A stretch of DNA of 64,000 bases from Scleromatobacter humisilvae. Its GTDB lineage: Bacteria > Pseudomonadota > Gammaproteobacteria > Burkholderiales > Burkholderiaceae_C. The notes beneath the pieces are model-generated. The model worked only from the letters and a program-made list of their open reading frames with translations, was not told the origin of the DNA and searched no databases. The stretch is from contig NZ_JAJLJH010000001.1 of the NCBI RefSeq assembly GCF_023231945.1, forward strand, positions 1,426,001 to 1,490,000, written 5' to 3'. Every line of letters begins with the position of its first letter. Position 1 is the first letter of the stretch. A program made the translations under genes and the position numbers. Below, piece by piece: positions 26,225-35,460 of the stretch.

Positions 26225-27511
26225 ATGTCCACGAACGACACAGCCCGCCAGCGCAAGCTGCAGATGCTCGCCGCCCTGTCGGCGGCCGTCGCATCGACCG
26301 TCCCCATGGCCGCCATGGCCGCCAATCCGCCCAACTGCTCCGCCTGGAACGCGTCCATCGCCTACACGGCCGGCGCGGTCGTGGTCGACCAGGGCAAGAC
26401 CTACACCGCCAACTGGTGGACGCAGGGCAACGAGCCCGTCACCAACAACGGCGGTGCCGGCTCCGGCCAGCCGTGGACGCTGTCCAGCGGGTGTTCCACC
26501 ACGCCGCCGCCCCCGACCCCCACGCCGCCGCCGCCCACCCCGACGCCTCCCCCGCCGACGCCCACGCCCCCGGCACCCGCGCCGTCCGGCTCGACGTTCT
26601 ACGGCCCGTACAAGGACATCACGGTCAGCATGAACTGGAACACCAACGTCATCTCGACGGCGGTGACGGGCACGCTGTCGCCGGTGCTCAGCGTCAAGCC
26701 GGCGAAGTTGAAGGAGATCACCTGGGCCTTCGCGACCGGCGCGTGCGGCAGCGAGAACTGGGGCGGCCTGCAGGCCGCCGCGGTGGCCTCGGCCAACGTG
26801 AACGCATTCGTCAGCGCCGGCGTGAAGTACGTCATCTCCACCGGCGGCGCGGCGGGCTCGTTCACCTGCGCCAACGACACCGACTTCGAGACCTTCGTCA
26901 ACCGCTACGCGTCGTCCAGCCTCGCGGGCATCGACTTCGACATCGAGGCCGGGCAGACGTCGGCCGACATCGACAACCTCGTCGCGCGCGTCAAGGCCTC
27001 GCAGTCCAAGCATCCGGGCCTGCGCTGGAGCTTCACGCTGGCCACGCTCGGCGGCAACTCGCCGCAGAGCCTGGGCTCGATGGGGGTGACGGTGATGGCG
27101 TCGATCAAGTCGCACGGCCTGACCAACTACATCATCAACCTGATGGCGATGGACTACGGCAGCGCGATCGCGTCGAACTGCACGCTCAACTCGAGCGGCA
27201 AGTGCGACATGGGCAAGTCGGCGATCCAGTCGGCGGTCAACCTGCACAACTACTACGGGGTGCCGTATTCGGCCATCGAGATCACGCCGATGATCGGCGG
27301 CAACGACGCCACCGACGAGACGTTCTCGATCGCGGACGCGTCCACGCTGAGCAGCTGGGTCAAGGCCAACGGCGGCGCGGGCATCCACTTCTGGTCGCTC
27401 GATCGCGATCACGACTGCGCGCCCGGCTACGCCTCGGCCACCTGCAACAGCTACGGCAGCGCCGGCAACTGGGGCTTCACCAACGCGTTCATCAGCGACC
27501 TGGGTCTCTGA
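26225..27511 (+). CDS. secreted GH18 chitinase with N-terminal CBM5/12
   Basis: A 428-residue protein. A signal peptide (residues 1-33, ending MAAMAA-NP) is followed by a CBM5/12 chitin-binding module (CSAWNASIAYTAGAVVVDQG then TYTANWWTQGNEP) at about 38-90. A linker of repeated PPPPTPT units (about 92-120) leads to a GH18 catalytic domain. The catalytic motif appears as LAGIDFDIEAG, with the proton donor Glu in the final position of DxDxE. MDYGS later in the barrel is also typical. It hydrolyses chitin outside the cell and is a probable type II secretion substrate, since the gsp operon ends about 500 bases upstream. ATG 26225 has GGAG upstream. Confidence 0.92.
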   Translation: MSTNDTARQRKLQMLAALSAAVASTVPMAAMAANPPNCSAWNASIAYTAGAVVVDQGKTYTANWWTQGNEPVTNNGGAGSGQPWTLSSGCSTTPPPPTPTPPPPTPTPPPPTPTPPAPAPSGSTFYGPYKDITVSMNWNTNVISTAVTGTLSPVLSVKPAKLKEITWAFATGACGSENWGGLQAAAVASANVNAFVSAGVKYVISTGGAAGSFTCANDTDFETFVNRYASSSLAGIDFDIEAGQTSADIDNLVARVKASQSKHPGLRWSFTLATLGGNSPQSLGSMGVTVMASIKSHGLTNYIINLMAMDYGSAIASNCTLNSSGKCDMGKSAIQSAVNLHNYYGVPYSAIEITPMIGGNDATDETFSIADASTLSSWVKANGGAGIHFWSLDRDHDCAPGYASATCNSYGSAGNWGFTNAFISDLGL

Positions 27512-27525
27512 TCGATTGACGCGCC

Positions 27526-27561
27526 CGACGGCCGGCTCGCTGCCAAGCGATCCGGCCGTCG
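27526..27561 (+). other. large hairpin between the two chitinase genes
   Basis: CGACGGCCGG (27526-27535) pairs with CCGGCCGTCG (27552-27561), and inside it TCGCT pairs with AGCGA. No T-tract follows. It lies in the 85-base gap between the chitinases, so it may act as a partial terminator or as an mRNA-stabilising structure that sets the ratio of the two products. Confidence 0.55.
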
Positions 27562-27596
27562 GCCTTCCGACACCGACATCCACAAGGAGAAGGACC

Positions 27597-28979
27597 ATGT
27601 CCGATCCCACACCCCGCAACCCGCAGAGACAGCGCAAGATCGAGCTGCTGATCGCCCTCAGCGCCGCCGTCGCCGGCACCGCGGCCCTCGCGCCGACGCA
27701 GGCCGCGGCCGCCACCGTCGAATGCCAGGCCTGGGTCTCGACGATCGCCTACGTCGCCGGCGACACCGCGATCCGCAACGGCGTCAGCTACAAGGCCAAC
27801 TGGTGGACGCAGAACAACGACCCGGCCACCAACAACGGCGGCCCGGGCACCGGCCAGCCGTGGACGGTGATCGCGAGCTGCTCCGGCACGCCGGCCCCGC
27901 CGCCGCCCACGCCAGCGCCTCCGCCGCCCACTCCCGCACCGCCGCCGCCGACCCCGGCGCCGCCGCCTCCCACGCCCGCCCCGCCGCCACCCGCGCCGAC
28001 GCCGCCGTCGCCGTCCCCCGCGCCGGCCTCGGGCCACTGGCTGGTCGGCTACTGGCACGACTTCACCAATCCGTCGGGCAACACCTACCCGATCTCGCAG
28101 GTCACCAACGACTGGGACGTGATCATCGTGGCCTTCGCCGACAACGCGGGCAACGGCGCCATCAGCTTCACCGTCGACCCCAACGCGGGCACCGACGCGC
28201 AGTTCATCGCCGACGTCGCCGCCAAGCGCAAGGCCGGCAAGAAGGTGGTGCTGTCGGTGGGCGGCCAGAACGGCTCGGTGTCGCTGGACAACGCCACCGA
28301 GGTGACGAACTTCGTCAACAGCGCCTACGCGATCATCCAGAAGTACGGCTTCGACGGCATCGATCTCGACCTCGAGACCGGCGTGTCGATGGGCGCCGCG
28401 ATCCAGACCAACATCGTGACCGCGATGCAGCAGCTCAAGGCCAAGGTGGGGCCGACGTTCTACCTGTCGATGGCGCCGGAGCATCCGTACGTGCAGGGCG
28501 GCTACGTCGCCTACGGCTCGATCTGGGGCGCCTACCTGCCCATCATCGATGCGCTGCGCAACGACCTCACCGAGATCCACGTCCAGTACTACAACAACGG
28601 CGCGTTCACGTACGACAACGCCAGCATGCAGCAGGTGCAGCAAGGCACCGTGGACGGCCTCGTCGCGGGCAGCCTGATGCTGATCGAGGGCTTCACGACG
28701 GCCTACGGGACCGGCTGGCACTTCAACGGACTGCGGCCCGACCAGGTCGCGTTCGGCGTGCCGTCCGGCCCGAGCTCGGCGAACTCCGGGTTCGTCACGC
28801 CGACGGTCGTCAGCCAGACGCTCACCTGCCTGACCAGGCTCGTCAACTGCGGCACCATCAAGCCCGCCAAGGCCTACCCGACCTTCCGCGGCGCGATGAC
28901 GTGGTCGATCAACTGGGACAAGCACGACGGCTACAACTTCTCGGTACCGACACGCGCGGCACTGAACGCGCTGCCATGA
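27597..28979 (+). CDS. secreted GH18 chitinase with N-terminal CBM5/12 (second copy)
   Basis: A 460-residue protein. The signal peptide ends near TQAAAA-TV. A CBM5/12 follows (CQAWVSTIAYVAGDTAIRNG, YKANWWTQNNDP), then a linker of five PPPPTPA-like units, then a GH18 barrel with SVGGQNGS and the complete catalytic motif FDGIDLDLETG. It starts GHWLVGYWHDFTNP, which resembles the ChiD/chitinase A1-type subgroup and differs from its neighbour. ATG 27597 has a strong AAGGAG upstream. It shares module order and N-terminal style with chitinase 1, but the catalytic domains are only distantly related, so the two enzymes probably complement each other on chitin. Confidence 0.93.
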   Translation: MSDPTPRNPQRQRKIELLIALSAAVAGTAALAPTQAAAATVECQAWVSTIAYVAGDTAIRNGVSYKANWWTQNNDPATNNGGPGTGQPWTVIASCSGTPAPPPPTPAPPPPTPAPPPPTPAPPPPTPAPPPPAPTPPSPSPAPASGHWLVGYWHDFTNPSGNTYPISQVTNDWDVIIVAFADNAGNGAISFTVDPNAGTDAQFIADVAAKRKAGKKVVLSVGGQNGSVSLDNATEVTNFVNSAYAIIQKYGFDGIDLDLETGVSMGAAIQTNIVTAMQQLKAKVGPTFYLSMAPEHPYVQGGYVAYGSIWGAYLPIIDALRNDLTEIHVQYYNNGAFTYDNASMQQVQQGTVDGLVAGSLMLIEGFTTAYGTGWHFNGLRPDQVAFGVPSGPSSANSGFVTPTVVSQTLTCLTRLVNCGTIKPAKAYPTFRGAMTWSINWDKHDGYNFSVPTRAALNALP

Positions 28980-29008
28980 TTCGAGATTGACGTCGTTGGA
29001 GAAAAAGC

Positions 29009-29034
29009 GAAAGGGCGCCTGCGGGCGCCCTTTC
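29009..29034. terminator. bidirectional rho-independent terminator
   Basis: GAAAGGGCGCC pairs with GGCGCCCTTTC around a TGCG loop, an 11-bp stem. It lies between the convergent chitinase 2 and cytochrome c peroxidase genes. The A-rich run before it (GAAAAAGC) serves the minus-strand transcript. Confidence 0.85.
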
Positions 29035-29100
29035 TCCTGCACGCTCGCATGCGCGCAGTCCCTCCACACCGATCCGGATGCCGTGGGCTTCCGGATTCCC

Positions 29101-30543
29101 TCAGAGCGTCTTCAGGAAGGCGACGAGGTCGTCCTTCTCCTGCTGCGTGAAGCCGATGCCGAAGCGGTCGTTGTAGAAGTCGACCACGTCCGGCAGGCCC
29201 TTGGCGAACGCGTTGTGGAAATACGGCGCGCGCGCCGCCAGCGCCCGCAGCGTCGGGCCCTTGAACTTGCCGATGTCCTGCCACTTGCCGGTGACCAGCG
29301 CGCGGCCCGGATCCGTCGTCTGCACGGTCTCGCCGCTGGTCTTGTTGCGCAGCGTGTAGAGCGGCTGGTCGGGGCTGCGGCGGCTGGCGTCGGCCAGGCC
29401 GAGGTCCAGCGGCAGCGGCACCGAGTGGTTGCCGGCATTGGGCGCGTTGTGGCAGGTCGTGCAGGTGCCGGCGATGACGGGCAGGTGCAGGTCGTCGTTG
29501 AGCCCCTTGACGCCGGTGATGCTGATCGGCTTGCTGTTGAACAGCGCCTCGCCGCGCGCCACGGCGCGCCGCGCCACCGCGACCTCGCGGCTGCGGCCCT
29601 CCTGGTCCGGCCGGCGCGCGTCGAAGATGTAGGACTGCCAGCCGGTGTAGAGCGACATCACGTCGGGCGTGAAGTTGGCGTGCGTGCGGTAGTCGCCGGC
29701 CAGCGTGTCGTTGATGCCGAAGTAGTTGACCTGTCCCTGCAGGAACGACGGACCGCCGTGCGCGCCGTGGACGGTGAGGTTGCCGGCGTCGTCGTCGCGT
29801 ACCTGCGCCGTGGTCAGGCTCGACTCGAAGGCGATGATCGCCTCGGCCTGCGCGGTGGTCAGCGGCTGCATCCCCTGCGCATGCTTGGTCACCGCGGAGT
29901 TGGCCTGGTCGGCCAGGTCGAAGTGCAGCGTGGCGAAGCAGGTCGTGGTGCCGCTGATGCAATCGGTGCTGGCCGGATCCTTGAAGGTCTCGCGACCGTC
30001 CCACATGACGGTGCTCAGGAAACGGATGTTGGTTGCGGCCAGCGGCCGGCGGAACAGGGACAGTTCGGCCGCCGACGCGTAGCCGTAAGGATCCTCGACC
30101 TTCACGAGCTCGAATTCGGAGTTGGCAGGGATCGGCAGGCCGATGCGGATGACGCCGTGCCTGAGCAGCATGCTGTAGGCCTTCTCGCGAGCCTCGCGCG
30201 TCGACACATCGGCCTTGGGCGAATTGGCGCCGTCGACGAGGCGGAACACCGGATCCCTGCCGCCGCTGGCCTCGAAGCGATCGCGCAGGCCGCGCGGCGT
30301 GATCGTCCAGCCCTCCGCCGCCTGATGGCAGGACTCGCAGGACCGCCCGTTGGTGCCGAGGCTGGCAAAGAACGGGTTCCTGCGGTCGATGCGCCCGGTC
30401 GAGCTCAGCGTCAGCGCGGCGCCCGACGGATTGCGGTGCAGTTCCGCGCCATCGTCATGTCGCTCGTCGGGGCCGGCCGCGACGATCGAGCTGAAGGCGA
30501 GCGAGAAGAAGCCGGCGAACGCGGCGGCAGTCGTGGAACGCAT
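29101..30543 (-). CDS. diheme cytochrome c peroxidase family protein
   Basis: A 480-residue periplasmic protein with a signal peptide (ending SIVAA-GP). Two haem c sites are visible: CESCH near residue 75 and CTTCH near 350. Family-like segments include FLSTVMWDGRETFKD, RGEALFNSKPISITGVKGLN and KFKGPTLRALAARAPYFHNA. This is the layout of the CcpA/MauG-like family, which reduces H2O2 or oxidises partner proteins. At 480 residues it is longer than typical CcpA (about 340), so it belongs to a larger subgroup. ATG 30543 has GGGAG upstream. It is a single gene. Confidence 0.88.
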   Translation of the reverse strand: MRSTTAAAFAGFFSLAFSSIVAAGPDERHDDGAELHRNPSGAALTLSSTGRIDRRNPFFASLGTNGRSCESCHQAAEGWTITPRGLRDRFEASGGRDPVFRLVDGANSPKADVSTREAREKAYSMLLRHGVIRIGLPIPANSEFELVKVEDPYGYASAAELSLFRRPLAATNIRFLSTVMWDGRETFKDPASTDCISGTTTCFATLHFDLADQANSAVTKHAQGMQPLTTAQAEAIIAFESSLTTAQVRDDDAGNLTVHGAHGGPSFLQGQVNYFGINDTLAGDYRTHANFTPDVMSLYTGWQSYIFDARRPDQEGRSREVAVARRAVARGEALFNSKPISITGVKGLNDDLHLPVIAGTCTTCHNAPNAGNHSVPLPLDLGLADASRRSPDQPLYTLRNKTSGETVQTTDPGRALVTGKWQDIGKFKGPTLRALAARAPYFHNAFAKGLPDVVDFYNDRFGIGFTQQEKDDLVAFLKTL

Positions 30544-30663
30544 GGCGTGTCTCCCTGATGTCGTGGATGGTGTCGGTCGCGTCGTGCCGCGACCGGCCTG
30601 TTGGGAGAAGCGGATTCGGGCGCCGAAACCCGCCACGCGGGCGACACCTAGAACGTGGTGGCC

Positions 30664-33456
30664 CTACGCGATCGCGGCGAGCCGGGACGCGGCACGCGTC
30701 GCCGGATGGCCGTCGCCCAGCGTCGGCGCCAGCTGGCGCGCCGCCTCGGCGGCGTCGCGGCGCATGTCGTCGACGCGGCCGGCGCGCTCGAGGATCCTCG
30801 CCCGGACCAGCAGGGCCTGGCCGACGAGGCTGGAGCGCTGCGGATCCAGCGACGTGGCCCGCGCCGCGCCCAAGGCCTGCTCCGCGACCGGCAGCGCGGC
30901 CGCGGCCGGCTCGCCCGCGGCCAGCATCGCCTCGGCCCGCGCCAGGGCGACGTCAAAGGCCATCGGGTTCGCCACGCCACCGTCCGCCTCGACGCGCTTT
31001 TGGGCCGCCTCCAGCGGCGCCAGCACGGCGCGCGCGTCGCCGCGTGTCGCCGCCAGGCGCGACTCGAGCAGCAGCAGGTCGATCGCCGAGGGCCGCCCCT
31101 CGGCGACGGCCTTCGCGCGCAGCGGCGCCAGCTCGGACCAGGTGCTCGCGGCGCCACGAACGTCGCCCGCCTCGAGCCGTGCATCGATCTCGGCGATGCC
31201 GGCGGCCAGCGTGAACGCGATCCGGCCGCTGCGCCGCGACTCCGCCGTCGCGCGTGCCAGCATCGGAGCCGCCTCGGCGCCGCGACCCAGTGCGAGCAGG
31301 ATGCGTCCGTGCTCGAGCGCGAGCGCGGCATCCTCGTGTCCCGGCCCGAAGACACGCGCCGCGTCGTCGCGGTCGGCATTCGACAGCGCCAGCGCGGCGA
31401 GCGGATCGCCACCGAGCCGCGTCAGTCCGGTGACGACGCTGGAGCGGCGAAGCACCGCGATCGACGTGCGGCCCTGCGCCGCCGTGCTCTCCGCCAGCAG
31501 CGGCCGCGCGATCGCCATCGCCTCGGCAGGCCGGCCGGCCTCCATCAACGCCTGCGACAGCACGCTGCGCATCAGCCGATGCTGTTCGCCGCTGGCGATG
31601 CCGGCCTTTTCCAGCTGCTGCAGCGCGTCGCGCGCGGTGGCGACGGCGCGATCGCGCTGCCCCAGCGCGCTCTGGGCGTAGACGCGCGACTGCATGCAGG
31701 CGACGCGGCTCGGCACGCCGACGTCGGCGCCGGCGGCGATCAGCCGGTCGGCGCGATCGAGCTCGGCGATTGCGGCCAGCTGTTCGTCCATCTCGTGCAG
31801 GTAGCGCGCGTGCGAGCAGGCCAGGTTGACCGGCACGCCGCTGGTCGGCAGGGCCAGCTCGGTGCCGGCGGTCGCGTCGATCGCGCTCTCGAGTAGCCGG
31901 CGCGCGGCCGCGATGTCGCCCAGTTCGGCATAGCGGCCGGCGGTCTGGCGTAGCAAGGCGACCTTGACGATGGGCTGCTCGAACTTCGTCCTGGCGATCA
32001 GCTCGGTGGCGCGATCGAGCTGCCGGCGCACCGCGCCCGGATCGTTGCCGGCGGAATCGCGCAGCACGAGCTGCAGGAACTCGTTGGTGCCGCGCTGGAG
32101 CTGGCCGTCGACGACGGCGCGATCGCGTTCGAGCTTGGCCTGCGCGGCCTCGCGGGTCGCGCGCTCGCTCTGCTGCTCGGCGCGCCGGGCCTGGCTGATC
32201 GTGCCGGCCACGCCGGCGAGGATGGCCAGCAGCGCGATCGCCGACGCCGCCACGCCGCCGCGATGGCGGCCGACGAAGCGCGACGCGCGATAGGCCAGCG
32301 AATCGGGCCGCGCCATCACCGGCTCGCCGGCCTTCCAGCGCCGCAGGTCCTCGGCCAGCGCGTCGACCGTCGGATAGCGCGCGGCCGGTTCCTTGCGCAG
32401 CGTCTTGCCGACGATGTTCTCGAGATCGCCGGCAAGTTGGCGCCGGAGTCGCACCGGCGAGGTGCCGCGGGCCTGCGCGATGCGCTCGAGCATCTCGGCC
32501 GAGCCCAGGCCGGTGACGGTGACGGCCGTGCCGAGCCGGTCGGGATCGACCTCGAGCGTCGCGCGCAGCGCATCGACCGGCGACGCCTGCCGCGGCACCG
32601 TCGGATGGCGCCCCGCCAGCAACTCGTAGAGCAGCACGCCCAGCGCATAGACATCGGTGGCCGTGCTGACGAGTTCGCCGCGCAGTTGCTCCGGCGCGGC
32701 GTAGTCGGGCGTGAGGACGCGTGCGCCCTCGACGGTGAGCTCGCCCGCGTCGCCGCCCTCGCCGGCCTGCAGCAGCTTGGCGATGCCGAAGTCCAGCAGC
32801 TTCACGTTGCCCTGCCGGTCGACCAGGATGTTGCCGGGCTTGATGTCCCGGTGGATGACCAGGTGCCGGTGCGCGTGGGCGACGGCGTCGAGCACGACCC
32901 GAAACAGCGCCACGCGTTCGGCGATGCCCAGCTGCGCCTCGTCGCAATGGCGGTCGATGCGATCGCCGTCCACCAGTTCGAGCACCAGGTAGGGCTGGCC
33001 GGCGAGCGTGACGCCGGCATCGAGCAGGCGCGCGATGTTCGGATGCACCAGCCGCGCGAGCACCTTGCCTTCGCGCTCGAAACGCAGCGCGCCGATGTGC
33101 CCGATCAGCGACGGATGCAACAGCTTGAACGCCACGGCGCGCTCGAACAGGCCGTCGGCCCGGCGCGCGCGCCAGACGGTGCCGGTGCCGCCCTGCCCGA
33201 TCGGCGCCTCCAGCACGTAGGCGCCGATGCGCTGGTCCGCGAGCGTCGCCGCCGGCGGGGCCGCCGTGCCGTCGAGGAAATGCGCCTGCTCGGCGCGCTC
33301 CGCGTCGGCGAGCAGCGACGCGAGCTCGTCGGCCAACGCCGCATCCTCGGCCCGAAGGGTGTCGAGCAGGGCCTGGCGCTGTCCGGGCTCGAGATCGAGC
33401 AGCTCGTCGAACAGGAGGCTGAGCCGCCTCCAGCGCTCGGCATCCGGAACGATCAT
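30664..33456 (-). CDS. membrane Ser/Thr protein kinase with C-terminal TPR-like region
   Basis: A 930-residue protein. The kinase domain spans about residues 80-350: glycine loop IGQGGTGTVW, ATP-binding Lys111 (VAFK), catalytic loop HRDIKPGN (202-209), DFG (222-224) and APEQ. It has all catalytic residues. A transmembrane helix near 395-415 (GVAASAIALLAILAGVAG) is followed by a coiled-coil-like stretch and about 480 residues of Ala-rich helical repeats like TPRs. This is the PknB-like layout found next to ECF sigma factors. The gene starts inside the stop of the sigma factor gene (ATGA). It probably phosphorylates the sigma factor or its targets in response to an envelope signal, which is inference. 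Confidence 0.92.
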   Translation of the reverse strand: MIVPDAERWRRLSLLFDELLDLEPGQRQALLDTLRAEDAALADELASLLADAERAEQAHFLDGTAAPPAATLADQRIGAYVLEAPIGQGGTGTVWRARRADGLFERAVAFKLLHPSLIGHIGALRFEREGKVLARLVHPNIARLLDAGVTLAGQPYLVLELVDGDRIDRHCDEAQLGIAERVALFRVVLDAVAHAHRHLVIHRDIKPGNILVDRQGNVKLLDFGIAKLLQAGEGGDAGELTVEGARVLTPDYAAPEQLRGELVSTATDVYALGVLLYELLAGRHPTVPRQASPVDALRATLEVDPDRLGTAVTVTGLGSAEMLERIAQARGTSPVRLRRQLAGDLENIVGKTLRKEPAARYPTVDALAEDLRRWKAGEPVMARPDSLAYRASRFVGRHRGGVAASAIALLAILAGVAGTISQARRAEQQSERATREAAQAKLERDRAVVDGQLQRGTNEFLQLVLRDSAGNDPGAVRRQLDRATELIARTKFEQPIVKVALLRQTAGRYAELGDIAAARRLLESAIDATAGTELALPTSGVPVNLACSHARYLHEMDEQLAAIAELDRADRLIAAGADVGVPSRVACMQSRVYAQSALGQRDRAVATARDALQQLEKAGIASGEQHRLMRSVLSQALMEAGRPAEAMAIARPLLAESTAAQGRTSIAVLRRSSVVTGLTRLGGDPLAALALSNADRDDAARVFGPGHEDAALALEHGRILLALGRGAEAAPMLARATAESRRSGRIAFTLAAGIAEIDARLEAGDVRGAASTWSELAPLRAKAVAEGRPSAIDLLLLESRLAATRGDARAVLAPLEAAQKRVEADGGVANPMAFDVALARAEAMLAAGEPAAAALPVAEQALGAARATSLDPQRSSLVGQALLVRARILERAGRVDDMRRDAAEAARQLAPTLGDGHPATRAASRLAAIA

Positions 33457-34028
33457 GGGCTCCCGCCGATGGCGCGAAACAGGAGTGCCCGCGCCTTTTC
33501 CCAGCGCCGCTGCACGGTGCGTTCGGAGACGCCTTGCAGCGCGGCGATCTCGGCCACGCCGAAGCCGCAGAAGAACTTCAGGTCGACGACGTTGGCGAGT
33601 TCGGGCTCCAGCTCGGCGAGTTCGTCGAGCGCGCCGCCGATGTCGGCCAGTTGCCGGGGCGCGGCCACCTGCTCGGCGATGTGGGTGTCGAGCGAGGTCA
33701 GGTGCAGGTCGCCGCCGCGCTTATGGGCGCCGCGCGCCCGCAGCTGGTCGATGACGCGCGCCCGCATGGCGCGACCCGCGTAGGCCAGGAAGCGCGGACG
33801 ATCGGGGAACACCAGCGGGCTGCGGCCGGCCATGTCGAGATAGGCCTCGTGCAGCAGCGTGGTCGGGCTGGCCATCACGTCGGGGCCGGAGCGCGCCAGC
33901 TCGCGTCGCGCGATGCGATGGAGCTCGTCGTAGAGCTTCGCGAACAGCGCATCGTTGCCGTCGATCGGCGCACGCGTCGCCGATGCCTCGTCGGCAACGG
34001 GCTCGGAACAGGCGAGATCGCGGCTCAT
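33453..34028 (-). CDS. ECF-type RNA polymerase sigma factor (kinase-associated)
   Basis: A 191-residue sigma-70-family protein. Region 2 spans about 28-95 (LFAKLYDELHRIARREL, RPRFLAYAGRAMRARVIDQL) and region 4 about 130-185 (FFCGFGVAEIAALQGVSERT, then VQRRWEKARALLFRAI). It resembles the ECF subgroup that is encoded beside Ser/Thr kinases instead of an anti-sigma factor. ATG 34028 gives the usual length for that group; a GTG at 34070 is an alternative. Translation of the kinase is coupled through ATGA. Confidence 0.9.
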   Translation of the reverse strand: MSRDLACSEPVADEASATRAPIDGNDALFAKLYDELHRIARRELARSGPDVMASPTTLLHEAYLDMAGRSPLVFPDRPRFLAYAGRAMRARVIDQLRARGAHKRGGDLHLTSLDTHIAEQVAAPRQLADIGGALDELAELEPELANVVDLKFFCGFGVAEIAALQGVSERTVQRRWEKARALLFRAIGGSP

Positions 34029-34159
34029 GCGGTCATGGATGCACGTTGCGGTTGCCGCGCCCTGCTGCACGAAGCACGGCGCGGATCCGCCAAGTGGGCA
34101 TCAGATCGGTCGCCGTGAACAGCCCCCGAAAGTGGGGACCGCGCGACGGCCGATCCGGT

Positions 34160-34825
34160 TCACAAGGTCAGGTCACCCACGAACAGCACCGGCCCGGTCG
34201 GCGCGCCGGTCGGCGAGCCGCCCAGCGGTTCGAGCGAGACGGCCAGGCCCTTGGTGTCCTTGGGCAGCGCGTGCTTGTTGACGGCGGTGAGCTTGTCGGC
34301 CGCGATCACGCCCAGCGAGGCGGGCGGGCCGTCCTTCTTCAGCGCCCACAGCTCGAGCGACTGATCCGGCGTCAGCGCGACCTTCTGCAGCGGCTGGATG
34401 GCGATCTGCTGGCGATCCGGGCTCAGGCCGGCGACGATGGTCTCGCTGCCCTTGGTGGCGTGCAGCACGACGATCATCGGCGCCTCGGTGGGGCCATGGT
34501 GCGTGGACGTGGCGAGCACGACGGCGACCACGCTGGCCGCGGCCGCGAAGGACTGCCAGAAGCGCACGCGCAGCGAGGACGCCCTGGCCGGCGGCGTCCA
34601 GCCGAGCTTGTCCTCGATGGACGTCCATACGCGCGGCGCCGGTGGCACGGCTTCCGCCTTCAACGCCATCGGCAGCAGGCGCTTCTCCCAACCGGCCACG
34701 GCCTGGCGCAGCGCCGGATGCGCGGGCAGCAGCGCGTCGAAGCGGCGCCGCGCGCCGCCGGTCAGCGTGCCCAGCACGTATTCGGCGGCGAGGCGGTCGG
34801 GCAGTTCTCCGAGGATGATGTTCAC
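34160..34825 (-). CDS. anti-sigma factor, RskA/SigK-regulator family
   Basis: A 221-residue protein with an N-terminal anti-sigma zinc-finger-like helical domain lacking zinc ligands (ELPDRLAAEYVLGTLTGGAR), a single transmembrane helix near 92-108 (SFAAAASVVAVVLATS) and a periplasmic RskA domain (QPLQKVALTPDQSLELWALK and GPPASLGVI). It holds the sigma factor encoded just upstream at the membrane. The start is GTG at 34825, overlapping the sigma stop by four bases, so both are made together. Confidence 0.88.
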   Translation of the reverse strand: MNIILGELPDRLAAEYVLGTLTGGARRRFDALLPAHPALRQAVAGWEKRLLPMALKAEAVPPAPRVWTSIEDKLGWTPPARASSLRVRFWQSFAAAASVVAVVLATSTHHGPTEAPMIVVLHATKGSETIVAGLSPDRQQIAIQPLQKVALTPDQSLELWALKKDGPPASLGVIAADKLTAVNKHALPKDTKGLAVSLEPLGGSPTGAPTGPVLFVGDLTL

Positions 34826-35460
34826 GACGCCACCCCCGACCAGCCGCAGCGTTCGAGGCAGGCCTTCAGCGCGATCAGCCCGCGCCGCACCCAGGTCTTG
34901 ACGGAGCCGAGCGGCGCACCGAGGTGCGCGGCGATCTCGCCGTGCGACAGGCCCTGGTAGTACGCCAGCGAGATCGACTGCTGCTGCGAGCCCTGCAGCG
35001 TGCCCAGGCAGCCCTGCACGGCCTCGGCCTCGGAGCGCGCCTCGAAACGCTTCGCGGGGCCCGGGCCCGGATCGGGCATGCGGTGCGTCGGGTCGTCGTC
35101 GCCGTCTTCCGAGCCGGCGTGCGACGGCAGGTCGGCGATGGCGACCTCGGGACGCGCGCCGCGCGAGCGCAGGTGGTCGATGGCGCGATAGCGCGCGGTC
35201 GCGGCCATCCAGGCCATCGGCGAGCCGGCGCCGGCGCGGTACTGGCCGGCGGCCTTCCAGATGCGCACGTAGACGTCCTGCAGCAGGTCTTCCGCGAGCG
35301 CGCCGCGGCCCACCAGCTGTGCGACCACGCCCAGCAGCCGCGGCGACGTCGCCTCGTACAGCAGGCGAAAGGCCTGGCGGTCGCCGAGGGCGCAGCGCGC
35401 CAGCCAGTCCGTCAAGCGGGTCTCGAGTTCGTCGGCGCCTTTCAGGGCGGCGGCGGTCAT
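34822..35460 (-). CDS. ECF-type RNA polymerase sigma factor (RskA-associated, SigK-like)
   Basis: A 212-residue sigma factor. Region 2 is FRLLYEATSPRLLGVVAQL with DLLQDVYVRIWKAAGQYR, and the region 2.4 helix follows in WMAATARYRAIDHLRSR. After an acidic linker (SEDGDDDPTHRMPDPG), region 4 is ISLAYYQGLSHGEIAAHLGA then GSVKTWVRRGLIALKACL. This is the SigK/RpoE-like ECF group paired with RskA. ATG 35460 is chosen; upstream in-frame starts give a long N-terminal extension without sigma homology. ECF factors of this group often autoregulate, but no clear promoter motif is visible. Confidence 0.9.
   Translation of the reverse strand: MTAAALKGADELETRLTDWLARCALGDRQAFRLLYEATSPRLLGVVAQLVGRGALAEDLLQDVYVRIWKAAGQYRAGAGSPMAWMAATARYRAIDHLRSRGARPEVAIADLPSHAGSEDGDDDPTHRMPDPGPGPAKRFEARSEAEAVQGCLGTLQGSQQQSISLAYYQGLSHGEIAAHLGAPLGSVKTWVRRGLIALKACLERCGWSGVAS

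Noticed and set aside
26510-26580. Repetitive CCCACGCCGCCGCC-like units in both chitinase genes
   Set aside because: They encode Pro/Thr linkers between the CBM and GH18 domains; they are not a CRISPR array or satellite.
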